The position numbers and the translations under genes were made by a program. The notes beneath the pieces were generated by a model. It had not been told where the DNA came from. It searched no databases and saw nothing but the letters and a program-made list of their open reading frames with translations. Below are positions 39,013-47,778 of a stretch of DNA of 64,000 bases, one piece after another (position 1 is the stretch's first letter; every line of letters begins with the position of its first letter). The DNA comes from CAIWHR01 sp963788185 (GTDB lineage: Bacteria > Pseudomonadota > Gammaproteobacteria > Burkholderiales > Casimicrobiaceae), in assembly GCA_963788185.1 (NCBI GenBank), contig CAWBGE010000013.1:171172-235171 (forward strand), written 5' to 3'.

Positions 39013-39843
39013 CTACGGTGTGTAGTTGCTCATACCGGGCCCGGCTTTGTCATAAACGTTGAAGAACTCGTCCGGCATGATCGTGGCAACGCCGGTCACG
39101 GGCACTTCAATGTAATCCTTTTCGAGCGTCTTGATCCGAAACTTCCAGCCCGGCGGGAGCTTCTTAAAGTTGCCAGCGCCTGCCGCAACAAACTGCTCGT
39201 AGGTACGCTGCGGTTTGAGGCCCAACTGGAACCCCTTCATGATCCAGGTGTTGCCTTCAGCATCGTCAAGGAGCAACACCGTGGTGCCCTTGTTCCATCC
39301 CAGCCCGCTCTTGCGAGCGATGGCCATGGGCTTGTAGGGCGTGCTTTCACTGACACCGCCGGCGTTGTCGCCCATGTCAAGTTGAGCAACCCAGGCGGCT
39401 TTCATGCCGTTGAAATCCCTCTCCACTCCCATGTCAATCTCGGTCCAATCGGGCAACCAGACCTTCGGTCCGTTCAGCGAGGCGCCGTTGACGCCAAACT
39501 CCTTCTTCATCTTGGCGAAGTCGAGGCCGGCGACCCGCGCCTGCGGTGCGGTGTCCTTCGATGCGGGAATGCCCTTTGCATTGAACATGGTGTTGTAGCA
39601 CTCAGCGACTAACTTCCCTGTCTTCGCATCGCGGTGGGCGAGAAAGATTTCGACAAAACGAGTCTGGTGCATGTTGTCGAAACGCCCGGACTTTGCTCCG
39701 GCCCCATCAGCAAGCACTTTGGGTGCCGCAACAGAAGTTGTTTGTGCAAAGACCGGTGCAGTGGCCGCTGTCAACATCGTGGCCCCCAGCACACCCATCG
39801 TCATAGCCTGCAACGCTGCAATGACCGTCACTTTCCTTTTCAT
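39013..39843 (-). CDS. Exported protein of unknown function
   Basis: A 276-residue protein with a signal peptide (MKRKVTVIAALQAMTMGVLG to TAPVFAQ). The mature part contains ADGAGAKSGRFDNMHQTRFV, KVWLPDWTEIDMGVERDFNG and IEVPVTGVATIMPDEFFNVY. I do not recognise the family. The ATG at 39,843 has AGGAG at good spacing. It stands alone between gene-poor stretches. Conservation of many charged and aromatic positions and its intact frame suggest it is functional. Confidence 0.75.
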   Translation of the reverse strand: MKRKVTVIAALQAMTMGVLGATMLTAATAPVFAQTTSVAAPKVLADGAGAKSGRFDNMHQTRFVEIFLAHRDAKTGKLVAECYNTMFNAKGIPASKDTAPQARVAGLDFAKMKKEFGVNGASLNGPKVWLPDWTEIDMGVERDFNGMKAAWVAQLDMGDNAGGVSESTPYKPMAIARKSGLGWNKGTTVLLLDDAEGNTWIMKGFQLGLKPQRTYEQFVAAGAGNFKKLPPGWKFRIKTLEKDYIEVPVTGVATIMPDEFFNVYDKAGPGMSNYTP

Positions 39844-40634
39844 GTCCAACTCCTGAAGATGCGAACCGTGTCGGAGTATCGCGCTCTGCTGGCCGACGGT
39901 AGCGGACCGTTTCGGCACTCCTCGATAGGATGTTGACCCCAATCAAACAATTCGGGACGAGGCAGTCGTGCAACCGCGATCAAAGCCAGTTCGTGGCCGC
40001 GCGGAGAGACGAGGAACGGCCGCTCCTTCGAGGCTCGACAGGCAGGAACGGGTCGGCAGTTCCAGTTCGGCTGATGGAACTGCGGACGCACCGCCTGCAT
40101 CGGGTTTCGATCAGGGCCGCAAGACCGTGAGCGACAGCTTTGGAGAATGGGCCCAACCGAGAGGCCGTCGGTCTATGGCGGCTGTACTTGAAACCGGTCA
40201 CTGGCGCGGCAGTTTCCTGATCGATCGGATGGCTGGAACTGGCCGCCAGTGTGAGTACGACGCGGCGCCAGGAAGCTGACTTTCAGCGCGATGGCCCGGC
40301 CGGCCAAAGTCTGCTCGCGGTGACCCCCGGGGAAGCTCGGTCGCGGCCATGACCGGCCGCTCAGCCTCGCTGCCCGATTGTCTCCGAAGCAGTCACACAC
40401 GCGGATACACTCCTCAGCCTGAGGACACGCACGTAGGCATGGCAATCGGCGCGAGTCCGGCGCGCTGCTAGAATTTTCGGATTGCTCGGTCGCAGCCCTC
40501 CCCGCGGCAGCCGACTTTCGAGTGCCGTTCTTACGGATTCGTCGGGGCGGGGTTAGTCCAGGCGATCGAGCATCTTGTTGCCGGGACGTCATCTGACAAC
40601 GCGGTGTATTTTCATTCTCTCAGAGGAGGGCGAC
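39844..40634. other. Gene-free stretch with degenerate GC-rich fragments
   Basis: No believable coding sequence was found in about 790 nt. Segments such as GGAAGCTGACTTTCAGCGCG (from 40,271) recall the repeat-like sequence around 26.97 kb. Confidence 0.6.
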
Positions 40635-41582
40635 ATGGCGGAGAAGAGGGTCATAGCAGTCGTGGGAGCCACGGGCGCACAGGGTGGAGGGCTTGTGCGT
40701 GCGATTCTCGCCGATCGCGAGGGTCAATTTGTTGCGCGCGCGATTACCCGTAAACCCGAGTCGGAGAAGGCGCGGGCGCTCGCCAGCCATGGTGTGGAAA
40801 TCGTGGCAGGCGACGCCGATGATCCGTCGAGTCTCGACCGGGCTTTCGCTGGGGCTTACGGCGCCTTTTGCGTCACCAACTTTTGGGAGCACCTCTCCGT
40901 AGAACGGGAGGCTGCCCAAGCGACGGCGATGGCTCGGGCAAGTCGAAAGGCTGGCGTCCAGCACGTTGTCTGGTCAACGCTCGAAGACAGCCGCAAGTGG
41001 GTGCCCCTCGACGACGCCAGGTTGCCGACGCTTCAGGGCAAGTACAAGGTGCCCCACTTCGACGGCAAGGGCGCCATGGATCACGTTTTCGCCGCGGAAG
41101 CGCCAACCACGTACCTTCTGGCGGCGTTCTACTGGGAGAACTTTCTCTATTTCGGTATGGGTCCGCGCAAAGCCCCCAATGGAGACCTCGTTTTGGCACT
41201 GCCGCTTGGTGGCGCCAAGCTTCCGGGCATCGCAGCGGAGGACATCGGCAAATGCGCCCATGGTCTGTTCATCCGCGGCATCAGCACCGTCGGCCAGCGG
41301 TTCGGCATTGCCGGCGACGTTCTTTCCGGCACGGAGATGGCGGCGGCGATGGGGAGCGCCCTCGGACGTAAGGTCAGCTTCGAAGACGTGGCGTTTGATG
41401 TCTACCGCGGCCTTGGCTTCCCGGGGGCGGACGATCTCGGCAACATGTTTCAGTTCCAGGCGATCCTCGGAGACGAGTTTCTCCGCTGTCGCGACCCCAA
41501 GCTTTCGCGTTCCCTGAACCCGGCGCTGCTCTCGTTCGACGGCTGGCTCAGCACCAACGTCGGTCGCATGCTTAGCGAATGA
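40635..41582 (+). CDS. NmrA-family NAD(P)-binding protein
   Basis: A 315-residue atypical short-chain dehydrogenase. The nucleotide motif VIAVVGATGAQGGGLVRAIL (GxxGxxG) is at the N-terminus, with RKPESEKARAL giving the NADP-type basic residues. The segment GVQHVVWSTLEDSRKW is typical of NmrA/HSCARG proteins, which act as redox sensors or reductases. AGAGGAGGG precedes the ATG at 40,635. It has no obvious operon partner. Confidence 0.88.
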   Translation: MAEKRVIAVVGATGAQGGGLVRAILADREGQFVARAITRKPESEKARALASHGVEIVAGDADDPSSLDRAFAGAYGAFCVTNFWEHLSVEREAAQATAMARASRKAGVQHVVWSTLEDSRKWVPLDDARLPTLQGKYKVPHFDGKGAMDHVFAAEAPTTYLLAAFYWENFLYFGMGPRKAPNGDLVLALPLGGAKLPGIAAEDIGKCAHGLFIRGISTVGQRFGIAGDVLSGTEMAAAMGSALGRKVSFEDVAFDVYRGLGFPGADDLGNMFQFQAILGDEFLRCRDPKLSRSLNPALLSFDGWLSTNVGRMLSE

Positions 41583-42089
41583 CCAAATAGTTGGCAGACG
41601 TGTTGGTCATTCAGGGCTCCACGCAGCGAGCGTCGTGCGCGCCGTGTAAATTCGTTTGCCGACGCAATAATGGGCGATTCGTGCGGGATAACAACTGGAA
41701 GCGTCATCTTGATCCTCCATCTCGAGGGTCGGCTGTCGCAGTTCGTTAAGGGTTGTGCGATGCCTGCCCTGGCGCGCAGGCGTGGGCGGACGCGACGACG
41801 CGGCGAGGCATCGCACAAGCCTTAACCGCAGTTCGCGTTCGCGCAGCGGCGGCGACCGGTTCCTTACCGTCTATTCCAGCCATGCGTCCCGAACGGCTGC
41901 AACGCCGTGATACCAGTCATGCCGCCGAGGCCGGGCAACTGCGGCAGCCGGCCAGAGCGGGATCACCGGCTGCTTGGGGTCGAACTGCGACCGACGGCAA
42001 TCAAGCCGCTCGCTTTCAGATCCCTCGGTCGGAAACCGGCCAACTCCTGCCCTTCGCAGTCGACGCCGAAATCTCCTTAAAGCAATGGG
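41583..42089. other. Gene-free stretch before the IS110 element
   Basis: About 500 nt with no supported gene. It contains the palindromic mini-element at 41,746-41,826 and, at 42,038-42,047, another GGCCAACTCC repeat word. Confidence 0.6.
41737..41835. mobile_element. 81-bp palindromic MITE-like element with 9-bp flanking repeats
   Basis: The arms TTAAGGGTTGTGCGATGCCT (41,746-41,765) and AGGCATCGCACAAGCCTTAA (41,806-41,825) are inverted repeats with one mismatch, around a GC-rich 40-nt centre. The copies of CGCAGTTCG at 41,737-41,745 and 41,827-41,835 look like a target-site duplication. It is too short to code for a transposase. Confidence 0.6.
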
Positions 42090-43476
42090 ATGGACGCCCC
42101 CACCCGCAACGGCATCGATGTGCCAAAGTGGAAGTGTCATCAACCACTTGAACCGAGGGGGGCATCCATCATGAAGATTACGACGATTGGCATTGATTTG
42201 GCAAAGAGCGTGTTCCAGGTTCACGGTGTCGATTCGCGAGGGCATATCGTGGTCCGCAAACAACTCCGACGGGAGCAGGTTGCCACGTTCTTTGCGAACC
42301 TGCCGGCCTGTCTGGTCGGTATGGAGGCGTGTGGCAGTGCCCATCATTGGGCGCGGAAGCTGCAGGGGTTCGGTCACGCGGTTCGACTGATCTCGCCGCA
42401 GTTCGTGAAGCCCTACGTCAAGAGCAACAAGAACGACGCGGCCGATGCGGAGGCGATCTGCGAGGCGGTGGCCCGGCCAAACATGCGCTTTGTGCCGATC
42501 AAGACCGTGGAGCAGCAGGCAGTGCTGTCAGTACACCGGGTGCGGCAGGGATTCGTGAAGGCGCGAACGGCACAAGCCAATCAGATTCGTGGTCTATTGA
42601 CCGAGTTCGGATTGGTGCTGCCGCAGGGCATTGCGAACGTCTTCCGGCGGGTACCGCCGATGATCGACGGAGCGCCTGATCTGCCGGCATCGATGCGCCA
42701 GTTGATCGAGCGGCTACTCGAGAACATGAAGGCACTGGATCGGCAGGTCAAGGAGCTCGAGGCACAGATCAAGGCTTGGCATCAAGGCAGCGAGCTGAGC
42801 CGCAAGCTCGAGAAGATTCCCGGCATTGGTCCTCTGGCGGCCAGCGCGCTGGTGGCATCGATAGGAGATGCCAGGAGCTTCAAGAACGGCCGCCAGGTGG
42901 CTGCCTGGCTGGGGCTGGTGCCCAAGCAGGACTCGAGCGGCGGCAAACCCAAGCTGCTGGGCATGAGCAAGCGCGGCGACACTTACCTTCGAACCTTGCT
43001 GATTCACGGCGCGCGCTCGGCGATTGTGGCGGCGCAGCGCACGGGCAGGCCGAACGTCTGGCTGGCAGGACTGCTCACCCGGCGCCATCCCAACGTTGCC
43101 GCCGTGGCGCTGGCCAACAAGAACGCGCGCACGATCTGGGCGTTACTCGCTCATGAGCGCGAGTTCCGGCCCGATTACATGCCGCGGCCTGCCCACGGGT
43201 AGCCGCGACCACCGAACGTCAACAATCAACCCGACAGGGAGAATCGACCCACCGATTGCTCAGGCGATCACGCAATGATGGCAAACAGGTCAGACCTTGG
43301 TTGGCCAAACCCAAAACGGCCGAAGCACCGCGAGTGCGCGTAAGCGATCGGGAGCCAACCAGCCAATCCCATCAGGGACAGCGGCAGGATGCCGCGAAAA
43401 AAGTCCGAATGTACGGGTGCAATCTGTTCCTACCAGCCATCACCAACTGAAAGCTTGGCAAACCGGGGGCGTCCAT
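42090..43476 (+). mobile_element. IS110-family (IS1111-like) insertion sequence
   Basis: Inverted repeats ATGGACGCCCCC (42,090-42,101) and GGGGGCGTCCAT (43,465-43,476) bracket one transposase gene. Such subterminal inverted repeats are a feature of the IS1111 subgroup; exact ends lie a few bases outside. No target duplication is expected for this family. Confidence 0.85.
42171..43202 (+). CDS. IS110-family transposase
   Basis: A 343-residue DEDD transposase. The N-terminal RuvC-like domain has GIDLAKSVFQVHG, CLVGMEACGSAHHWAR and KNDAADAEAICEAV, supplying the acidic residues. The C-terminal transposase-20 domain has KIPGIGPLAASALVASIGD and the serine-containing AWLGLVPKQDSSGGK. The start at 42,171 follows GAGGGGGG. 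The gene appears complete, so the element may still be active. Confidence 0.95.
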   Translation: MKITTIGIDLAKSVFQVHGVDSRGHIVVRKQLRREQVATFFANLPACLVGMEACGSAHHWARKLQGFGHAVRLISPQFVKPYVKSNKNDAADAEAICEAVARPNMRFVPIKTVEQQAVLSVHRVRQGFVKARTAQANQIRGLLTEFGLVLPQGIANVFRRVPPMIDGAPDLPASMRQLIERLLENMKALDRQVKELEAQIKAWHQGSELSRKLEKIPGIGPLAASALVASIGDARSFKNGRQVAAWLGLVPKQDSSGGKPKLLGMSKRGDTYLRTLLIHGARSAIVAAQRTGRPNVWLAGLLTRRHPNVAAVALANKNARTIWALLAHEREFRPDYMPRPAHG

Positions 43477-43799
43477 GTACGGCCGTTCGCGCCTTCTGGC
43501 TTTCCGTGTAATAAGTCCGTGGCCGATACCTCATCTGCAACACTCCTTCTGCTCACGCAGTTTCTAGTGTGTTGCGTTCACCGGTTGAATCCAAGAGGTG
43601 GAGCTGCCATTGTTCGTGGTCGCACGCGAGGCGCGCGAGCTCCATACCCGCCCGTCATGGCTCGGCTACGCCAGTTAGCATGGAGAGTTACTTGGATGGC
43701 CGCGGGCTTGCGATTCGACTTGACGGTTCAACCTACCCCCACCGCTGCGGCCTTCTGGGTATCGCGACCGGACGTTTTGCACGTCCCGCGGTCCGCTGA
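43477..43799. other. Short stretch without a visible gene
   Basis: No supported gene or regulatory site was found between the IS110 end and the inositol-monophosphatase fragment. Confidence 0.5.
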
Positions 43800-44126
43800 A
43801 CTTATCGGGAAGGGTATCGGGATCTGCGCTTTGTCGCGATTCGCGATGGATTGGTGAATGCCGGCGCGTCGTATCGCAGTTTCGGCACCGCGGCGCTGCA
43901 ACTCGCGCATGTTGCCGCGGGACGGCTCGACGCCTACATCCAGTGTGAGCTGGCGGCTTGGGATGCGATGGCTGGGTTGCTGTTGGTCGAGGAGGCCGGT
44001 GGTTATGCGGCGGAGTTTCCCGGCCCCAACGGATTGACGGCGAAAGCGTCGGTGGTTGCCACCGCGCCGGGCATCGCCGCCGAGGTGAGCGCGATCATCG
44101 CCATTGCCCGCGGACGCGGGCGGTAG
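43800..44126 (+). pseudogene. Inositol-monophosphatase-family fragment (C-terminal third)
   Basis: An open frame after a stop at 43,797 reads FVAIRDGLVNAGASYRSFGT, then AGRLDAY and AAWDAMAGLLLVEEAGGY. These are the C-terminal motifs of the family (the WDxxAG metal site and EEAGG). The N-terminal two-thirds, with the DPxDGT motif, are missing, so this cannot be an active enzyme. It may have been cut by rearrangement near the IS110 element. A complete paralogue lies at 52,606. Confidence 0.8.
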
Positions 44127-44195
44127 CAAACATCTCGCCTGAGGCTTGACGTCCGCATTCCGTCAATGGCGGTGTGCGACCCCTACCGTAGCGGG

Positions 44196-44966
44196 TCAGC
44201 TCCAGCCGCCATCGACAATGAAGTCCTGCGCCGTGCACATCCGGCTGTCGTCCGCGGCGAGGAATAACGCCATGCGCGCGATGTCGGGCGAGTCGAGTCG
44301 AGTCGGCAGGCATTGGTTTTCGTCAATCCGCCGGTCGCTCGTCTCGTTAAACCAGAGGCGGAGCTGCTTCTCGGTCATCACCCAACCCGGCACAAGCGTA
44401 TTCACGCGAATCCCGTACGGACCGAGGTCGCGCGCGAGACTGCGTGTCAGCCCCTGAATGGCACACTTCGATGCCGTGTAAACGGGCATCCCGCCTTGCT
44501 TGATCATCCAGCTGATCGACCCAAGGTTGATGATGGACCCGCCGCCGAGTGCGCGCATGTCCGGTACAACCGCTTGTGCCGCGAAAAATTGGTGCCGCAG
44601 GTTGACGGCAACGCCGGCGTCCCAGCTTGCGACCGAAACGGTCTCCAGGCCGTGACGGATATCGTTCGCTGCGTTATTGACGAGTACGGCGATCGGTCCG
44701 AAATGCGTGCGAGCACGCGCGATGGCTGCCTGCAACGCATCGATGTTGCAGAGGTCGCAGTCGATGAAAAGCGGGTCGTGCGGGCCGCGTTTGGCCAGCG
44801 TCGCTGCGAGGGCATCGCCGCTCTCCCGGTCGATATCAAGGAAGGCGACCTTCGCGCGTTGAGCGAGGAAGTGCTCCACCATGCTGGCACCGATGCCGTT
44901 TGCTCCGCCGGTAACGAGGACAACGCGGTCGGTGAGGCTTGGATATCGGGCGTACGCTGAATTCAC
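44196..44966 (-). CDS. Short-chain dehydrogenase/reductase
   Basis: A 256-residue classical SDR. It has the cofactor motif VTGGANGIGASM, NNAANDIRH, the catalytic Ser in NLGSISWM, and YTASK (Tyr-x-x-x-Lys). The C-terminus ends in AQDFIVDGGWS. The Asp after the second strand (LDIDRE) favours NAD. The sequence resembles sugar dehydrogenases such as xylose, arabinose or galactose 1-dehydrogenases, but the substrate is inferred only. The GTG at 44,966 was chosen because GAGAGG lies 7 nt upstream. It is last in the minus-strand ABC operon, 18 nt after the permease. Confidence 0.88.
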   Translation of the reverse strand: MNSAYARYPSLTDRVVLVTGGANGIGASMVEHFLAQRAKVAFLDIDRESGDALAATLAKRGPHDPLFIDCDLCNIDALQAAIARARTHFGPIAVLVNNAANDIRHGLETVSVASWDAGVAVNLRHQFFAAQAVVPDMRALGGGSIINLGSISWMIKQGGMPVYTASKCAIQGLTRSLARDLGPYGIRVNTLVPGWVMTEKQLRLWFNETSDRRIDENQCLPTRLDSPDIARMALFLAADDSRMCTAQDFIVDGGWS

Positions 44967-44984
44967 CAAAAGACCTCTCAGGTC

Positions 44985-46670
44985 CTAGACGAACGCGCTT
45001 TCCTTCGATTGCGAGAAACGCAGCACGCCATACACGCAGAGCCCGGAACTCACCAGCAGGATGGTCGACAATGCTGCCGCGATGCCGAACTCGCCGTCGA
45101 GCACCGCGTTATAGACCCGTACCGGCATGGTTGTGGTGGGCGCCGTGTACAGCAGCAAGGTCGATGAAAGCTCGTTGATGGCCGTGATGAAACTCATCAT
45201 CGCACCGGCCACGATGCCCGGCATCATCAGCGGTACCGTCACCTTGAAAAACGCCTTCGCTGGCGAAGCACCGAGGCTGACGGCCGCTTCCTCGATCGAA
45301 GGCTTGATCTGGCGCAACACTGAACTAGTCGCACGCACACCATAGGGCAGGCGCCGGATGAACAGGATCAGCACGATGATCGAGCCGGTTCCCACCAGAT
45401 CCATCGGCGCCTTGTTGAAGGTGAGCAAGAAACCGATGGCCATCACAACGCCGGGCACGACATACGGCACCATTAGGATCGAATCGAGGAAACCGGCCAT
45501 CTTCGTTTCGCGGCGCACGATGATGTAGGACATGAGTCCGCCCGCCACGGTGATAAGCAAGGTGGCGATCAGCGAGAACCGGAAGGTATTGATGATGACT
45601 TCCGGCACTTCGTGGATCACGCGGGCATAGCTGTTGAAGCCGAAGCCACCGCTAAATACCGGGCCTTTGGTGTGTAGGAAGGACGTATAGATCACCACGG
45701 CGATCGGCAGGGTCGCCAATCCAACGACGGCGTAGCACAGGGTGTGGATGCCCGCCGAAAGCCATCCCCTGACTTCCATCTGGACATGGCGGTTGGTCAT
45801 CGAACCGGCATACCTGCGCTTGCCGAGCAGATGGCGCTGCAGCAGCACCGCCAGCATCGAGATCACGATCATCAGCATCGAGATGCTCACCGCCATGGTC
45901 GGCGTGCCGCCCATTTCCGAGGTGTACTGGTTGTACGCGATGGTGGAGAGCGTGCGGAAATCGCGCCCGATGATCGACGGCGTACCGAAGTCGGCAATCG
46001 ACAGCACGAAGCACAGGATGGCACCGGAACTTGTCGCCGGAAAAACCAGCGGCAGCGTCACCTTGAAGAAACGCTGTACCGGTGTGCAACCGAGGTTTTC
46101 GGCCGCTTCCTCGAATGACCGGTTGATGTTGCGCAACGCGCTTTCGGTCATCAGATAGACGAAGGGAAAGAACTTCAGGCTGAACACCAGAATGATGCCG
46201 TACACGCCATAAATGGTCGGCATCGCAATGCCAATGGCGCTCATCTGCCGTGTCAGCCAGCCGTTGTTGCCCAACACGATGATCCACGAATAGGCACCGA
46301 TAAAGGGCGGCGAGACCAGCGCCATGACGGCCAGAGTGGTGATGAGTCCACGCCCCTTGATGACGTAACGCGCCGTGCAATACGCCAGCGGCACGCCCAG
46401 CAAGCAGGCGCCCACCATGCCGCCGACCCCAACCAGCATCGTGTTCCAGAGCGCGCCTAGGTAGTACGGGTGGGTCAGGACCTTGGCATAGCCGGCAAAC
46501 GAAATCGATTTCGACTCGGGATCGAAAAAGCCGAGGAGCAACACCTGTAGGATCGGCCAGACCAGCAACAGCCCGACCGCCGCCAGTGCGATGGCCATGA
46601 CGATCGACCAGAAATCGATCCTGAAATGCTCCCGCATTGCTGCGGGCCCGAAGAACCCGGACGCTTTCAT
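44985..46670 (-). CDS. Afu/Fbp-like ABC transporter permease, two-domain
   Basis: A 561-residue permease with two fused binding-protein-dependent transport domains, about twelve helices. Each half has an EAA loop: SFEEAAENLGCTPVQRFFKV in the first and SIEEAAVSLGASPAKAFFKV in the second. This layout is shared by FbpB/AfuB, ThiP and 2-aminoethylphosphonate permeases. AfuABC of Actinobacillus imports hexose phosphates rather than iron, so sugar phosphate is a possible substrate here. The gene is intact and overlaps the ATPase gene as ATGA. Confidence 0.9.
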   Translation of the reverse strand: MKASGFFGPAAMREHFRIDFWSIVMAIALAAVGLLLVWPILQVLLLGFFDPESKSISFAGYAKVLTHPYYLGALWNTMLVGVGGMVGACLLGVPLAYCTARYVIKGRGLITTLAVMALVSPPFIGAYSWIIVLGNNGWLTRQMSAIGIAMPTIYGVYGIILVFSLKFFPFVYLMTESALRNINRSFEEAAENLGCTPVQRFFKVTLPLVFPATSSGAILCFVLSIADFGTPSIIGRDFRTLSTIAYNQYTSEMGGTPTMAVSISMLMIVISMLAVLLQRHLLGKRRYAGSMTNRHVQMEVRGWLSAGIHTLCYAVVGLATLPIAVVIYTSFLHTKGPVFSGGFGFNSYARVIHEVPEVIINTFRFSLIATLLITVAGGLMSYIIVRRETKMAGFLDSILMVPYVVPGVVMAIGFLLTFNKAPMDLVGTGSIIVLILFIRRLPYGVRATSSVLRQIKPSIEEAAVSLGASPAKAFFKVTVPLMMPGIVAGAMMSFITAINELSSTLLLYTAPTTTMPVRVYNAVLDGEFGIAAALSTILLVSSGLCVYGVLRFSQSKESAFV

Positions 46671-47749
46671 TGCAGCAGCGCTCCGGTGACGCCGGGAGCG
46701 AAGTACAAGAGGTCTTCGGCTCGCACCCCCAGCTGCACCGGGTCGCCCGGCTTGAGGGCGATCATCACGGCGCTGGGCTCGGTCAGGGCATCGAGCAAGC
46801 CATGGCCGGCCACCTCGATGGTGAGTTGCAACTCCCGCCCGGTGAACATGGCCTGGCGCACGACCCCGCCCAAATGCACACCCGGCTCTGAAAAAGCCTC
46901 GTTGACGACGATTCGTTCCGGTCGTATCGAGGCGACCAGGCCTTTGGCGTCCTGATTACTCACCGACTTCGGTACCTCGAGCGACTGACCCAGAACGAGC
47001 GTCTGCCCCGCCGCATCCAGCACGACGGGAATGAAGTTGTTGCTGCCGACAAAGGTCGCCACAAACCGGTTTGCAGGACGGTTGTAGACAATCCAGGGTG
47101 TGCCCACCTGCTGAACCACGCCGTCGTGCATCACGCAGACCTGATCGGAAATGGAAAGAGCCTCTTCCTGATCGTGCGTCACATAGACGGTGGTGATGTC
47201 CAGCGACTGCTGCAGCGAACGGATGTCCCGCCGAAGCTCGACGCGCAGCTTGGCGTCGAGGTTGGACAGCGGCTCATCCATCAACAACACCTTGGGCCGA
47301 ATCACCAGCGCCCGTGCCAGTCCCACGCGCTGCTGCTGGCCGCCGCTGAGTTGGTGCGGCATCCGCTGCGCGTGCTGATCGAGTTGCACCGTCCCCAGAA
47401 TGGCGCCGACACGCTCGCGGATCTCGGCCACCGGCAGTTTCTGCTGCACCAGGCCAAAGGCGACATTGTCGAAAACGCTCAGATGCGGAAATACCGCGTA
47501 GTCCTGGAACACCATGCCCACGTTGCGCTTGTTCGCGCCCAAGTGACTGATGGACTGTCCTTCCAGCAGGATTTCTCCCGCATCCTGCTGGTGAAACCCG
47601 GCAATGGCCCGGAGCAGCGTCGTTTTGCCGCAGCCGCTTGGACCAAGCAGCGTAAAGAACGCGCCACGGTCGATGCTGAGGCTGACGTCTTTCAGCGCGA
47701 CGTGGCTGCCATAGGCCTTCTTGATGTTTTTGAGCTGGACGTGGGACAT
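46667..47749 (-). CDS. Afu/Fbp-like ABC transporter ATP-binding protein
   Basis: A 360-residue importer ATPase. Walker A is GPSGCGKTTLLRAIAG, the signature is LSGGQQQRVGLARA, Walker B is VLLMDEPLSNLDAKLR and the switch is VTHDQEEALS. A C-terminal TOBE-type region (ASIRPERIVV and onward) follows. The start at 47,749 (MSHVQLKNIKKAYG) fits the family; an upstream extension does not. It is intact, unlike the neighbouring binding-protein gene. Confidence 0.92.
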   Translation of the reverse strand: MSHVQLKNIKKAYGSHVALKDVSLSIDRGAFFTLLGPSGCGKTTLLRAIAGFHQQDAGEILLEGQSISHLGANKRNVGMVFQDYAVFPHLSVFDNVAFGLVQQKLPVAEIRERVGAILGTVQLDQHAQRMPHQLSGGQQQRVGLARALVIRPKVLLMDEPLSNLDAKLRVELRRDIRSLQQSLDITTVYVTHDQEEALSISDQVCVMHDGVVQQVGTPWIVYNRPANRFVATFVGSNNFIPVVLDAAGQTLVLGQSLEVPKSVSNQDAKGLVASIRPERIVVNEAFSEPGVHLGGVVRQAMFTGRELQLTIEVAGHGLLDALTEPSAVMIALKPGDPVQLGVRAEDLLYFAPGVTGALLQ

Positions 47750-47778
47750 GGCAAACTTCCAGGAGACCGAACGACAGG

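Noticed and set aside
41746..41825. Palindrome considered as an integron attC site
   Set aside because: attC sites begin RYYYAAC and end GTTRRRY; here the outer ends are the other way round (GTTAAGG ... CCTTAAC), and no integron integrase is present.
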